Below, piece after piece: positions 1 to 8,790 of a stretch of DNA of 64,000 nt. The stretch comes from Pedobacter sp. WC2423. Its GTDB lineage: Bacteria > Bacteroidota > Bacteroidia > Sphingobacteriales > Sphingobacteriaceae. The DNA is taken from the NCBI RefSeq assembly GCF_040822065.1, contig NZ_CP162005.1:1116001-1180000 (forward strand), given 5' to 3'. Made by a program: the position numbers and the translations under genes. The notes under the pieces are model-generated. The model saw only the letters and a program-made list of their open reading frames with translations. It was not told the origin of the DNA and made no database searches. Within the stretch, counting starts at the first letter, position 1; each line of letters starts with the position of its first letter.

Positions 1-1197
1 GTAGAAGGAAATTGGGAAGGCGTAGCGCAAATGCGGAATCAATCACCAATCTGGGCTAATGCGCAGGAAAATATGGCAATAACCGGTTATGGAATTATTG
101 ATGGGGCAGGAGATGTATGGCGGATGGTCAAGAAAGATAAATTGACAGAAAGCCAGTGGAAGGCACGTATAGCTTCCGGTGGTTTAGTGAATGAAGAAAA
201 AAAAATCTGGTATCCTTCAGAAAAAACATTTAAAGGAGCTGGAATGAAAGATCCAGGGCTGATCACCAAAGATAAATCTGCTGCATTTTACGATTCGATT
301 AAAGACTTTCTGCGTCCAAACTTGCTGGTACTGAATAACTGCAGGCAAATTTTGCTGGAAGGCGTTACTTTTCAAAATTCTCCAGCATGGAATTTACATC
401 CGCTGATGTGCAGTGACCTTACTGTCCGGAATGTATACGTGAAAAATCCATGGTATGCACAGAATGGTGATGGAATAGACATTGAATCCTGTAAAAATGT
501 ACTCATCGAAGGCAGTACATTTGATGTAGGTGATGATGGAATCTGTATCAAATCAGGAAGAGACGCTGCTGGTCGTAAACGAGGGATTCCAACAGAAAAT
601 GTGGTGATCCGGAACAGTACCGTTTATCATGCCCATGGAGGTTTTGTAATTGGCAGTGAAATGTCTGGCGGAGCCAGGAACATTTATATTACTGACTGTA
701 CCTTTATCGGTACAGACATTGGTCTGCGGTTTAAAACCACAAGGGGGAGAGGCGGCGTAGTGGAACGCATTTATGCCAGGAATATCAATATGAAGGATAT
801 TGTTGGGGAAGCTATTCTCTTTGATATGTATTACGCAGCAGTTGATCCGATAGTTTTATCCGGAGAAAAAAGAGCAATACCAAAAATTAAACTCTTGCCT
901 GTTACGGAAGAAACCCCTGTGTTCAGAGATTTTCATATCAGTAACATTGTTTGCGATGGTGCTGCTAAAGCCATATTCATCCGCGGTTTGCCAGAGCTGA
1001 ATATCAGTGATATTTATTTTGATCAATTGACTATCAAATCTAAAGAAGGCATTGACTTACAAGAGGCTAAAAACATACAAATGAATCATATCAATCTGAT
1101 TGTTGAACAGTCAGGACCATTGATCAGGATACAGCATGGAAATAACGTTTCCTATAAAAATCCTGATCCGGCTTCCCAATCACTTCTCCTGAAATAA
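1..1197 (+). CDS. Glycoside hydrolase family 28 (polygalacturonase-like), 5' end missing
   Basis: The reading frame is open from base 1 through the first in-frame ATG at 31, and the residues before that ATG (VEGNWEGVAQ) fit the fold, so the gene starts upstream of the window. GH28 enzymes hydrolyse alpha-1,4 galacturonide bonds of pectin. Visible family motifs in order are NGDGIDIES, VGDDGICIKSG with the paired catalytic Asp, HGGFVIGSEMSGG with the conserved His, and RFKTTRGRGG carrying the substrate-binding Arg and Lys. The repeating short hydrophobic strands fit a parallel beta-helix. It ends 6 bases before the GH105 gene, so the two are probably co-transcribed. Exo or endo action, and polygalacturonan versus rhamnogalacturonan, cannot be told from sequence. 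The family call is firm. Confidence 0.92.
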   Translation, partial: VEGNWEGVAQMRNQSPIWANAQENMAITGYGIIDGAGDVWRMVKKDKLTESQWKARIASGGLVNEEKKIWYPSEKTFKGAGMKDPGLITKDKSAAFYDSIKDFLRPNLLVLNNCRQILLEGVTFQNSPAWNLHPLMCSDLTVRNVYVKNPWYAQNGDGIDIESCKNVLIEGSTFDVGDDGICIKSGRDAAGRKRGIPTENVVIRNSTVYHAHGGFVIGSEMSGGARNIYITDCTFIGTDIGLRFKTTRGRGGVVERIYARNINMKDIVGEAILFDMYYAAVDPIVLSGEKRAIPKIKLLPVTEETPVFRDFHISNIVCDGAAKAIFIRGLPELNISDIYFDQLTIKSKEGIDLQEAKNIQMNHINLIVEQSGPLIRIQHGNNVSYKNPDPASQSLLLK

Positions 1198-1203
1198 ACG
1201 CTT

Positions 1204-2406
1204 ATGAAAAGATCATTTTTCCTGAAAACAGGGTTGGTTTGCCTGCTCGTTATGTATATGAATGCAGTGACAACTGCACAAACTAAACCACTAAGTGAGG
1301 CCATGGCTGCTACGGTAATGGATATCTGGCAGGATTCCCTGAATCTTGATCCAGCTAATCCCAGACCAGTTAAATGGGCCTATGACCAGGGGGTTATCCT
1401 GGAAGGAATAGAGGCCATCTGGAAAAGAACCAAATCTGATGTCTACTTTAAGTATATGCAAAAGTCTATGGATTTTTTTGTCAAAGAAGATGGAGGTATC
1501 AGCCGCTATAAACAAGCAGACTATAACATTGATAACGTCAAAAACGGGCGCACACTGCTTTCTTTATACAAAGCAACCGGGCAGAAGAAATATTTTAAAG
1601 CAGCCACATTGCTCTGGGATCAGCTTAAAAAGCAGCCCCGTACCAAAGAAGGCGGGTTCTGGCATAAAAAAATATATCCGAATCAGATGTGGCTGGACGG
1701 GTTGTACATGGGAGAACCTTTTTACGCAGAATATGCGGCTTTAATTAAAGCTGATAAAGCCTATGATGATATCGCAAACCAGTTTATTTACATGGAGAAA
1801 AATGCGCGCGACGCTAAAACAGGTTTACTCTATCATGGCTGGGATGAATCAAAACAAGAACGCTGGGCTGATAAAAAAAGTGGTGTTTCTCCAAATTTCT
1901 GGGGTAGGGCAATGGGATGGTATGGGATGGCTTTAGTCGATGTACTGGATTATTTTCCGGAAAATCATCCCAAAAGAAAAGCCCTGCTGGGCATTCTGGA
2001 TCGTTTATCAAATGCTATCGGTCAATATCAGGATAAAAATTCTGGTTTATGGTATGATATTCTTGATCAGCCGGAACGTAAAGGAAATTACAAAGAGGCT
2101 TCGGCATCCTGCATGTTTGTTTATACGATCAGCAAAGGGGTTCGCAAAGGATATTTAGACCATAAATATTCTACAATAGCCAAAAATGGCTTTCAGGGCA
2201 TACAAAAAGAGTTCATTGAAGCTGGAGCAAAACCCGGGCAAATCAACTTAAAAGGTACAGTAAGTGTTTCCGGCTTAGGTGGAAAACCATATCGTGATGG
2301 CAGTTATGCTTATTATATTAGTGAAAAGGTAATCACCAATGACCCTAAAGGCGTAGGCGCATTTCTATTGGCTGCTTCAGAAATGGAAATTGCTGAAATG
2401 CCTTAA
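1204..2406 (+). CDS. GH105 unsaturated rhamnogalacturonyl/galacturonyl hydrolase
   Basis: A 400-residue secreted protein with an N-terminal signal peptide ending near TTAQT. GH105 enzymes (YteR/YesR type) remove the 4,5-unsaturated uronic acid that pectin lyases leave at the non-reducing end. The motif QMWLDGLYMGEPF carries the candidate catalytic Asp (residue 165), and WGRAMGWYGMALVDVLDYFP is the typical second signature of this alpha/alpha-barrel family. Length is a little above the usual 370 because of the leader. It lies between GH28 and uxaC and would process products of the PL1 lyase encoded at 10568-11686. Family assignment is firm; unsaturated rhamnogalacturonan versus homogalacturonan preference is not resolved. 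Confidence 0.92.
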   Translation: MKRSFFLKTGLVCLLVMYMNAVTTAQTKPLSEAMAATVMDIWQDSLNLDPANPRPVKWAYDQGVILEGIEAIWKRTKSDVYFKYMQKSMDFFVKEDGGISRYKQADYNIDNVKNGRTLLSLYKATGQKKYFKAATLLWDQLKKQPRTKEGGFWHKKIYPNQMWLDGLYMGEPFYAEYAALIKADKAYDDIANQFIYMEKNARDAKTGLLYHGWDESKQERWADKKSGVSPNFWGRAMGWYGMALVDVLDYFPENHPKRKALLGILDRLSNAIGQYQDKNSGLWYDILDQPERKGNYKEASASCMFVYTISKGVRKGYLDHKYSTIAKNGFQGIQKEFIEAGAKPGQINLKGTVSVSGLGGKPYRDGSYAYYISEKVITNDPKGVGAFLLAASEMEIAEMP

Positions 2407-2455
2407 AATATCTTAAAAATATATAACAACCAATTTCTTATACTAATTTATTGCT

Positions 2456-3856
2456 GTGAAAAAATTTATTGATGAAAACTTTTTATTAAATAATGAAACG
2501 GCCGTATTGCTCTATCATCAATACGCGAAAAATATGCCAGTGATAGATTATCACTGTCACTTACCACCAGATCAGATTGCTGAAGACAAGAATTTTGAAA
2601 ACCTGACACAGGTTTGGCTCTACGGAGATCATTATAAATGGCGTGCAATGCGTGCTAATGGAATTCCGGAAGAATATATCACCGGAAATAAAAGTGACTG
2701 GGAGAAATTTGAAAAGTGGGCAGAAACGGTGCCTTATACACTGCGTAATCCCTTATACCACTGGACACACCTGGAGCTGCAGCGCTATTTCGATATTTAT
2801 GATATTTTATCTCCGGCTACGGCAAGGAAAATTTATGATGAATGTGCTGTAAAACTTCAAACGCCAGCTTACTCCGTACGAAACCTGTTACGAAAAATGA
2901 AAGTCAGTGCCCTGGCCACTACCGATGATCCAACAGACGACCTGGTGCATCATCAAAAGATCAAAGCAGATGGTTTTGAAGTGAAAGTGCTGCCTGCATT
3001 CAGGCCGGATAAAGCTATGAATGCAGATGATTTACCTGCAATGCTTGCTTATATCAAGAAACTGCAAGACATTTCATCTCATCAGATAACGAATTTCAAA
3101 ACCTATTTAAAGGCCTTAAAAGACCGGCATGATTACTTTTCGGCAAATGGTTGCTCAGTTTCTGATCATGGATTAGAACAGCTATATGCGGCCGGTTATA
3201 CCGATCTGGAGATCGATTTGATATTTGATAAGATTATTCATCAGCAAAAATTAAATGAGCAGGAGATTTTGCAATTTAAATCTGCCATGCTTTATCATTT
3301 CGCAACCTGGGATCATGAAAAGGGATGGGTGCAACAATACCATCTTGGTGCATTAAGAAATAATAATTCACGTTTACTGGAGCGTCTGGGACCAGATACA
3401 GGATGGGACTCTATCGGTGATTTTCAGCAGGGGCCTCAGTTATCAAAATTTCTAAACAGACTGGATACCAGTAACCAGCTTACCAAAACTATTCTTTACA
3501 ACCTGAACCCTTCAGATAATGAACTGATGGCAACGATGATTGGTAATTTTAATGATGGAACTATAGCCGGGAAGATTCAGTTTGGTTCAGGATGGTGGTT
3601 TCTGGATCAGAAAGATGGAATGACCCGGCAGCTCAATGCGCTGTCAAACATGGGTTTATTAAGTCGTTTTATAGGAATGCTTACCGATTCAAGAAGTTTT
3701 CTTTCTTATCCCCGTCACGAATATTTCAGAAGATTACTCTGTAATTTGCTCGGCGAGGACATAGAAAACGGAGAATTACCCGATCATCTGGACTGGATAG
3801 GAGAAATTATTCAAAATATATGCTATAATAACGCAAAAGATTACTTTAATTTCTAA
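2456..3856 (+). CDS. uxaC: Glucuronate/galacturonate isomerase UxaC
   Basis: A 466-residue cytoplasmic enzyme that isomerises D-glucuronate to D-fructuronate and D-galacturonate to D-tagaturonate, the first step of the isomerase route for uronic acids. Recognised from the N-terminal metal-site motif VIDYHCHLPPDQIAED, the segment LYGDHYKWRAMRANG, and GSGWWFLDQKDG plus LTDSRSFLSYPRHEYFRR near the C-terminus, all typical of UxaC. Length matches the family (about 470). The start is a GTG at 2456; translation from it gives the normal MKKFIDENF leader, and no ATG lies nearby in frame. It sits 49 bases after the GH105 gene, consistent with a pectin catabolic operon. No uxaB or uxaA is visible here. 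Confidence 0.95.
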   Translation: MKKFIDENFLLNNETAVLLYHQYAKNMPVIDYHCHLPPDQIAEDKNFENLTQVWLYGDHYKWRAMRANGIPEEYITGNKSDWEKFEKWAETVPYTLRNPLYHWTHLELQRYFDIYDILSPATARKIYDECAVKLQTPAYSVRNLLRKMKVSALATTDDPTDDLVHHQKIKADGFEVKVLPAFRPDKAMNADDLPAMLAYIKKLQDISSHQITNFKTYLKALKDRHDYFSANGCSVSDHGLEQLYAAGYTDLEIDLIFDKIIHQQKLNEQEILQFKSAMLYHFATWDHEKGWVQQYHLGALRNNNSRLLERLGPDTGWDSIGDFQQGPQLSKFLNRLDTSNQLTKTILYNLNPSDNELMATMIGNFNDGTIAGKIQFGSGWWFLDQKDGMTRQLNALSNMGLLSRFIGMLTDSRSFLSYPRHEYFRRLLCNLLGEDIENGELPDHLDWIGEIIQNICYNNAKDYFNF

Positions 3857-3879
3857 AATAATTAATATGATTATATAAT

Positions 3880-3891
3880 TTAAACGTTTAA
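3880..3891. promoter_or_regulatory. Perfect 12-bp palindrome with central CG, candidate LacI-type operator
   Basis: TTAAACGTTTAA is its own reverse complement and lies 58 bases before the aldehyde dehydrogenase start, in a 93-base gap after uxaC. LacI-family operators commonly have a central CG in an even palindrome, so this is a plausible site. No regulator gene is present next to it. Function is inferred only. Confidence 0.4.
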
Positions 3892-3949
3892 GTATAAACT
3901 ATTTCCTATTTTGTACCTGATAACTATTCATAAATATAAATTTTAACGG

Positions 3950-5575
3950 ATGAATTTTCAAGACCAGCTCAATTCCATTTTTGTTGAAGAGCATGAAATA
4001 CCCGAAGCATTCAGATTGCAGCAGGAACTGCATCAGCGCGCGTATTTAAGTAATGGTGCCATGCATCCCTGGGACGGAGAAGTTCACACTGTAGTTTCCC
4101 CTGTTTGCGTAAAAACACCTGAGGGTTTACAACGTAAAGTGATCGGTACCTATCCTTTATGTAGCGAGAAAGAAGCTATGGAAGCGCTTGACGCAGCTGT
4201 TGCAGCCTATAACAATGGTCGCGGCGAATGGCCTACCATGAGTGTGGCAGACCGGATTACCCATGTAGAAAAATTTACAGGCAGAATTATTGAAAAGAAA
4301 CAAGAGGTCGTTAAACTGCTGATGTGGGAAATTGGTAAATCTTACGCCGATTCTGTGAAAGAATTTGACAGGACAGTGGAGTATATTCATGCGACCATTG
4401 ACGCCCTTAAAGATCTGGATCGTCAGTCATCAAGGTTTACCATCGAACAGGGGATTGTTGCACAAGTAAGGCGTTCTCCACTTGGTGTAGTACTTTGTAT
4501 GGGCCCATTTAACTATCCTTTGAATGAGACTTTTACCACATTAATTCCCGCGTTGATTATGGGGAACACTTTATTGTTTAAACCGCCTAAACATGGTACA
4601 CTTTTACACTATCCATTATTAGAAGCTTTCAGGGATTCTTTTCCAAAAGGCGTAGTCAATACGATTTACGGCAGAGGAAATGTGATCATTCCCGGACTCA
4701 TGAAATCAGGAAAGATTAATGTGTTAACTTTAATCGGTTCCAGTAAAGTAGCGAATGAACTGAAAAAACTGCATCCAAAAGTGAACAGACTACGGGCTAT
4801 CTTAGGATTAGATGCGAAAAACGCAGCAATAATCACTGCACATGCAGATTTAGAACTGGCAGTTCAGGAAACAGTGCTGGGATCTTTGTCTTTTAACGGA
4901 CAAAGATGTACCGCTTTAAAAATTATTTTCATCCACCGTTCTCTGGCTGATGAATTCCTGAAATTATTGTCAGCGGCAGTATCCAAACTAAAGTTTGGTA
5001 TGCCATGGGTAGAAGGAGTTTCCTTAACCCCTTTACCTGAACCACATAAACCAGCCTATCTTAAAGAATGTATTGAAGATGCCATAGCGCATGGTGCTTC
5101 AGTAATCAATGAACATGGAGGGGCTACCAATGAATCTTTCGTATATCCTGCAATTGTTTATCCTGTAAATAAAGACATGAAACTTTATACAGAAGAACAA
5201 TTCGGACCGGTTATTCCTGTTGTTCCTTTTGATGACCTGGAAGAAACAATTGAATACCTGATCGAATCTACCCATGGGCAGCAGGTTAGTATTTTCAGTA
5301 ATGACCCGATAGAAGTTGCTGCATTAATTGATCCGCTGATCAACCAGGTAAGTCGTGTAAATATCAATTGCCAATGTCAGCGCGGGCCTGATGCATTTCC
5401 ATTTACTGGTAGAAAAGATAGTGCAGAAGGTACCTTATCGGTCGTAGATGCACTTCGGTCTTTCTCTATCCGGTCTCTGGTAGCCACAAAGCTGAATGAA
5501 AGTAATAAGCTATTAATCAATGAAATAATTGATGGTAATGATTCTAATTTCTTAAGCACTAAATATCTGTTCTAA
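3950..5575 (+). CDS. GapN-like NADP-dependent aldehyde dehydrogenase
   Basis: A 541-residue aldehyde dehydrogenase superfamily protein, longer than the usual 480-500. The Rossmann region has VVLCMGPFNYPLNETFTTL, and the active-site segment FNGQRCTALK places the catalytic Cys at residue 320. These are closest to non-phosphorylating glyceraldehyde-3-phosphate dehydrogenases, which oxidise glyceraldehyde 3-phosphate to 3-phosphoglycerate with NADP. The usual ELGGK motif with the general-base Glu reads GLDAK here, so the canonical Glu is replaced. Placement after uxaC suits disposal of glyceraldehyde 3-phosphate made by splitting the keto-deoxy acid from galacturonate, but another aldehyde substrate is possible. 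It is followed by a clear terminator. Confidence 0.8.
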   Translation: MNFQDQLNSIFVEEHEIPEAFRLQQELHQRAYLSNGAMHPWDGEVHTVVSPVCVKTPEGLQRKVIGTYPLCSEKEAMEALDAAVAAYNNGRGEWPTMSVADRITHVEKFTGRIIEKKQEVVKLLMWEIGKSYADSVKEFDRTVEYIHATIDALKDLDRQSSRFTIEQGIVAQVRRSPLGVVLCMGPFNYPLNETFTTLIPALIMGNTLLFKPPKHGTLLHYPLLEAFRDSFPKGVVNTIYGRGNVIIPGLMKSGKINVLTLIGSSKVANELKKLHPKVNRLRAILGLDAKNAAIITAHADLELAVQETVLGSLSFNGQRCTALKIIFIHRSLADEFLKLLSAAVSKLKFGMPWVEGVSLTPLPEPHKPAYLKECIEDAIAHGASVINEHGGATNESFVYPAIVYPVNKDMKLYTEEQFGPVIPVVPFDDLEETIEYLIESTHGQQVSIFSNDPIEVAALIDPLINQVSRVNINCQCQRGPDAFPFTGRKDSAEGTLSVVDALRSFSIRSLVATKLNESNKLLINEIIDGNDSNFLSTKYLF

Positions 5576-5601
5576 AAAAATAAATTGATCACTGTAAAAA
5601 A

Positions 5602-5636
5602 GGGAGTTCTGAAGCCAATTCAGACTCCCTTTTTTT
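5602..5636 (+). terminator. Rho-independent terminator after aldehyde dehydrogenase gene
   Basis: GGGAGTTCTGAA, a short loop, then TTCAGACTCCC with a one-base bulge, followed by a run of seven T. It ends the transcript carrying the GH28, GH105, uxaC and dehydrogenase genes. Confidence 0.85.
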
Positions 5637-5660
5637 ATGTGGATTATTGATTCAGTATTT

Positions 5661-5674
5661 CGGCAACGATTGCG
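5661..5674. promoter_or_regulatory. Candidate operator CGGCAACGATTGCG upstream of susC
   Basis: This 14-bp sequence with an inverted GCAA/TTGC core lies about 140 bases before the susC start. A copy differing at one base lies at 11775-11788, upstream of the pectate lyase gene. The sharing between two genes for the same substrate suggests one regulator, possibly LacI-type given the central CG. This is an inference from sequence only. Confidence 0.45.
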
Positions 5675-5811
5675 TAGTTATTTTCACGGATTTAAATTCA
5701 TTTCGCAGGAAAACTATGTAGACTTGTTATAAAACTTAATTGATTTAATTTTTTGATTTCTCCCGGGAATAAAGAATTATACCCTTAAGCGATTATCCTA
5801 ACCAAATATTT

Positions 5812-8775
5812 ATGAGCAAATTTTATCTTTTAATTGTAGGGTTCTGCTTTTTCTGCAGTTTCCTATCCGCACAAACCCGTAAAATTTCGGGGCAGGTGAC
5901 TGATGCAAAAAGCGGAGAAACACTAATCGGCGTGAGCGTCCTGGTGAAAGGGACCAGCCAGGGAACCAGTACCGATACCAACGGTAAATTCATTTTAAAC
6001 ATTTCAGGTAATGACGCAGTGCTGGTCATCAACTATGTAGGTTATCTCAAAGAAGAAGTGAATGCAGCAGGTCAGACACAAATTCAAATTAAACTCACAC
6101 CCAATGAAACAGCCTTAAATGAGGTCGTGGTCATTGGTTATGGAACAGTAAAGAAAAGAGATCTTACGGGCTCAGTAGTTTCTGTTAAAGGCGAAGATAT
6201 TGCTAAAGTTCCTTCCTCCAATCCATTAGAATCTATTCAGGGTAAAGTACCAGGCGTTGATGTGACCAGAAGCAGCGGTGCGGCTTCTTCAGGCGTAAAC
6301 ATCAATATCAGGGGGACAAGATCAATTTCGGCAGGTAATGGCCCGCTGATCATTGTAGATGGTGTACAGTATTCAAGCCTGCAAGATTTAAATCCCAACG
6401 ATATTGCTTCCATGGAAATCCTGAAAGATGCTTCATCTACAGCAATATATGGATCCAGAGGCGCGAATGGCGTAATTCTGATTACCACTAAAAAAGGGAT
6501 CTCAGGACAGGCTACAGTTTCCTTAAACTCCTATTATGGCGTGTCAAAAGTATCCAGATATCCTTCGGTCATGAATGCAGAACAATACATTGAACAGCGC
6601 AGACAGGCCAACCGTACAACGGGTAACTGGTCAGGGCCGGCCGACGATGTCAAAATTTTCAATTCCGCAGAATATACAGCCATACAAAACAAAGATTTTC
6701 TGGACTATCAGGACCTGATCTTTCATGACGGAAGTCAGCAGGATTACCAGTTAGGCGTAAGGGCCGGGACAGAAAAAACCAAAGTATATTTCTCTCTCGA
6801 TTACCTGGATGAAAAAGGTGTTTTAAAAATGGATAAATCTAGTCGTTATACCGCCCGTTTAAACCTTGATCAGTCTATCGGTAAATATTTTACAACAGGA
6901 ATGCAAGGGCAGTTTACACATTATGAACAAGATAACCGCCGTGATCCATTAAACCAGGTGAACAAAATCTCTCCACTCGGTACGCTTTATGACAAAGATG
7001 GCAAATTCATTGTTTATCCACTGGCAGGTACTTTTGTGAGTCCGCTTGCAGATGAACAACCAGATGTCTATTCCAATAAGACCGTGATTAACCGGACACT
7101 GTTATCCGCCTATATGGAGTTCAAACCTTTCAAAGGATTGGTTGCCCGCTCGAATCTTGGAGTGAATCTAAATACTGACAGGACAGGAACTTATGCAGAC
7201 CGTTTTTCCCTGGATCGCAATGGCTCTGTACCAAAAGCTACCTATTCAGCCTCAAATGGACATTTGATTAACATAGAAAACTATATTACCTATAGTAAAG
7301 AAATCAAAGATCATGCTTTTACAGTTACTGGTATTAATAGTTTATTGTATAACAGATCGGATAATATTGCTGCTTCGGGTGAAAATCAGTTGTTAAAATC
7401 ACAATTGTTCTATGGTCTTGGAAATACGCAGAATCAGGCGGTAAATACAGCTTATACCATGAATAACCTGATTTCATTCGCTGGCAGGTTAAATTATGCT
7501 TACAAAGGTAAATACCTGTTAACAGCAACAGGACGTACAGACGGTTCTTCGAAATTAGCAGAAGGCAACAAATGGGCATTTTTCCCTTCTGCCGCTGTAG
7601 CCTGGAGAGTTAGTGATGAACAGTTTTTAAAAGACAATAAAATTATCAGTGATTTAAAATTAAAGTACAGCTACGGTATCGCAGGTAGCGATAATATCAA
7701 TTCTTATTCTACTCAGAGTAGCTTATCCAGGATTGCATTTGCTTATGACGATGCTCCGGCGCTGGCTTACGGTTACTCTCCAAGAATTGGTAACCTGGCG
7801 TTAACGTGGGAAAAAACGAAAACAAGTGATTTTGGATTAGAGATCGCACTCTTTAAAAATAGAATAACTGCAACCGTTGATTATTATGATTCCAAAACCT
7901 ATGATTTACTGTTAAACAGAAGTCTGCCACCAACAGATGGGGTAATCAGTGTAATTCAGAATATTGCAAAAACACGTAATAAAGGTATTGAGGTTTACAT
8001 TTCTTCAAAAAATATCATCCATAAAGATTTTCAGTGGACTACAAACATCAGTTTCAGCAGAAACAGAGAGAAGATTGTTGAACTTGCAGGAGGAGCGCAA
8101 TCTGATGTATTGAATTCCTGGTTTGTAGGTTCACCGATCCAATCTTTCTATGATTATGACAAAATAGGGATCTGGCAAACAGCTGATGCCACAGAAGCGG
8201 CAAAATATGGGCAAAAACCAGGGGATATCAGAGTTCGTGATCTCAATAACGATGGTAAAATTGATGCCACTAACGATCGTAAGATTATAGGCACTAACCG
8301 CCCTGATTGGAGTGGAGGACTGGAAAATACATTTACCTATAAAGCATGGGATCTGAATATTTATCTTTTCGCCAGGATGGGACAGACTGTATATGCTGAT
8401 TTTTTACGCAGATACGATCCGCAGGGAATTAATAACAGCTCTACTATTATTAACTACTGGACGCCAGAAAACGCTTCGAATGATTTTCCACGCCCAAACA
8501 AGAATATCTCGTTTAATTCTACCTTATACTCCACTGCTTTAGGTTATACAGACGGATCTTTTATCAGATTAAGAAATATCACGTTAGGCTATACCGTACC
8601 CAAAAATATACTGGAGAAGAATTTTATCAAAAGCGTGCGTGTTTATGCTACCGCCAGAAATCCTTTTACTTATACAAAATCAGCTTTGCTTAAAGAATAT
8701 GATCCTGAGCGGGGTGGATCAGAGGGTGCTCCGATGACCAAGCTTTACACCGTTGGCTTAAACGTTACTTTTTAA
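5812..8775 (+). CDS. susC: SusC-like TonB-dependent outer-membrane transporter
   Basis: A 987-residue outer-membrane protein that would import oligosaccharides, here probably pectin fragments, using TonB energy. A signal peptide (cleavage near LSAQT) is followed by the carboxypeptidase-regulatory-like domain (about residues 23-105, GQVTDAKSGETLIGVSVLVKG), the plug with NEVVVIGYGTVKKRDLTGSV, the motif GPLIIVDG, and a beta-barrel ending in the hydrophobic GLNVTF. No extra STN sensor domain precedes it, so direct anti-sigma-factor signalling is unlikely. It lies 15 bases before susD, the usual pair. Substrate is inferred from flanking pectin enzymes. Length is normal for the family. Confidence 0.95.
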   Translation: MSKFYLLIVGFCFFCSFLSAQTRKISGQVTDAKSGETLIGVSVLVKGTSQGTSTDTNGKFILNISGNDAVLVINYVGYLKEEVNAAGQTQIQIKLTPNETALNEVVVIGYGTVKKRDLTGSVVSVKGEDIAKVPSSNPLESIQGKVPGVDVTRSSGAASSGVNINIRGTRSISAGNGPLIIVDGVQYSSLQDLNPNDIASMEILKDASSTAIYGSRGANGVILITTKKGISGQATVSLNSYYGVSKVSRYPSVMNAEQYIEQRRQANRTTGNWSGPADDVKIFNSAEYTAIQNKDFLDYQDLIFHDGSQQDYQLGVRAGTEKTKVYFSLDYLDEKGVLKMDKSSRYTARLNLDQSIGKYFTTGMQGQFTHYEQDNRRDPLNQVNKISPLGTLYDKDGKFIVYPLAGTFVSPLADEQPDVYSNKTVINRTLLSAYMEFKPFKGLVARSNLGVNLNTDRTGTYADRFSLDRNGSVPKATYSASNGHLINIENYITYSKEIKDHAFTVTGINSLLYNRSDNIAASGENQLLKSQLFYGLGNTQNQAVNTAYTMNNLISFAGRLNYAYKGKYLLTATGRTDGSSKLAEGNKWAFFPSAAVAWRVSDEQFLKDNKIISDLKLKYSYGIAGSDNINSYSTQSSLSRIAFAYDDAPALAYGYSPRIGNLALTWEKTKTSDFGLEIALFKNRITATVDYYDSKTYDLLLNRSLPPTDGVISVIQNIAKTRNKGIEVYISSKNIIHKDFQWTTNISFSRNREKIVELAGGAQSDVLNSWFVGSPIQSFYDYDKIGIWQTADATEAAKYGQKPGDIRVRDLNNDGKIDATNDRKIIGTNRPDWSGGLENTFTYKAWDLNIYLFARMGQTVYADFLRRYDPQGINNSSTIINYWTPENASNDFPRPNKNISFNSTLYSTALGYTDGSFIRLRNITLGYTVPKNILEKNFIKSVRVYATARNPFTYTKSALLKEYDPERGGSEGAPMTKLYTVGLNVTF

Positions 8776-8790
8776 CTCAAATTAATAGAA

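Noticed and set aside
3905..3920. TATTTTG as a -7 element before the aldehyde dehydrogenase gene
   Set aside because: One base short of TAnnTTTG and no -33 partner.
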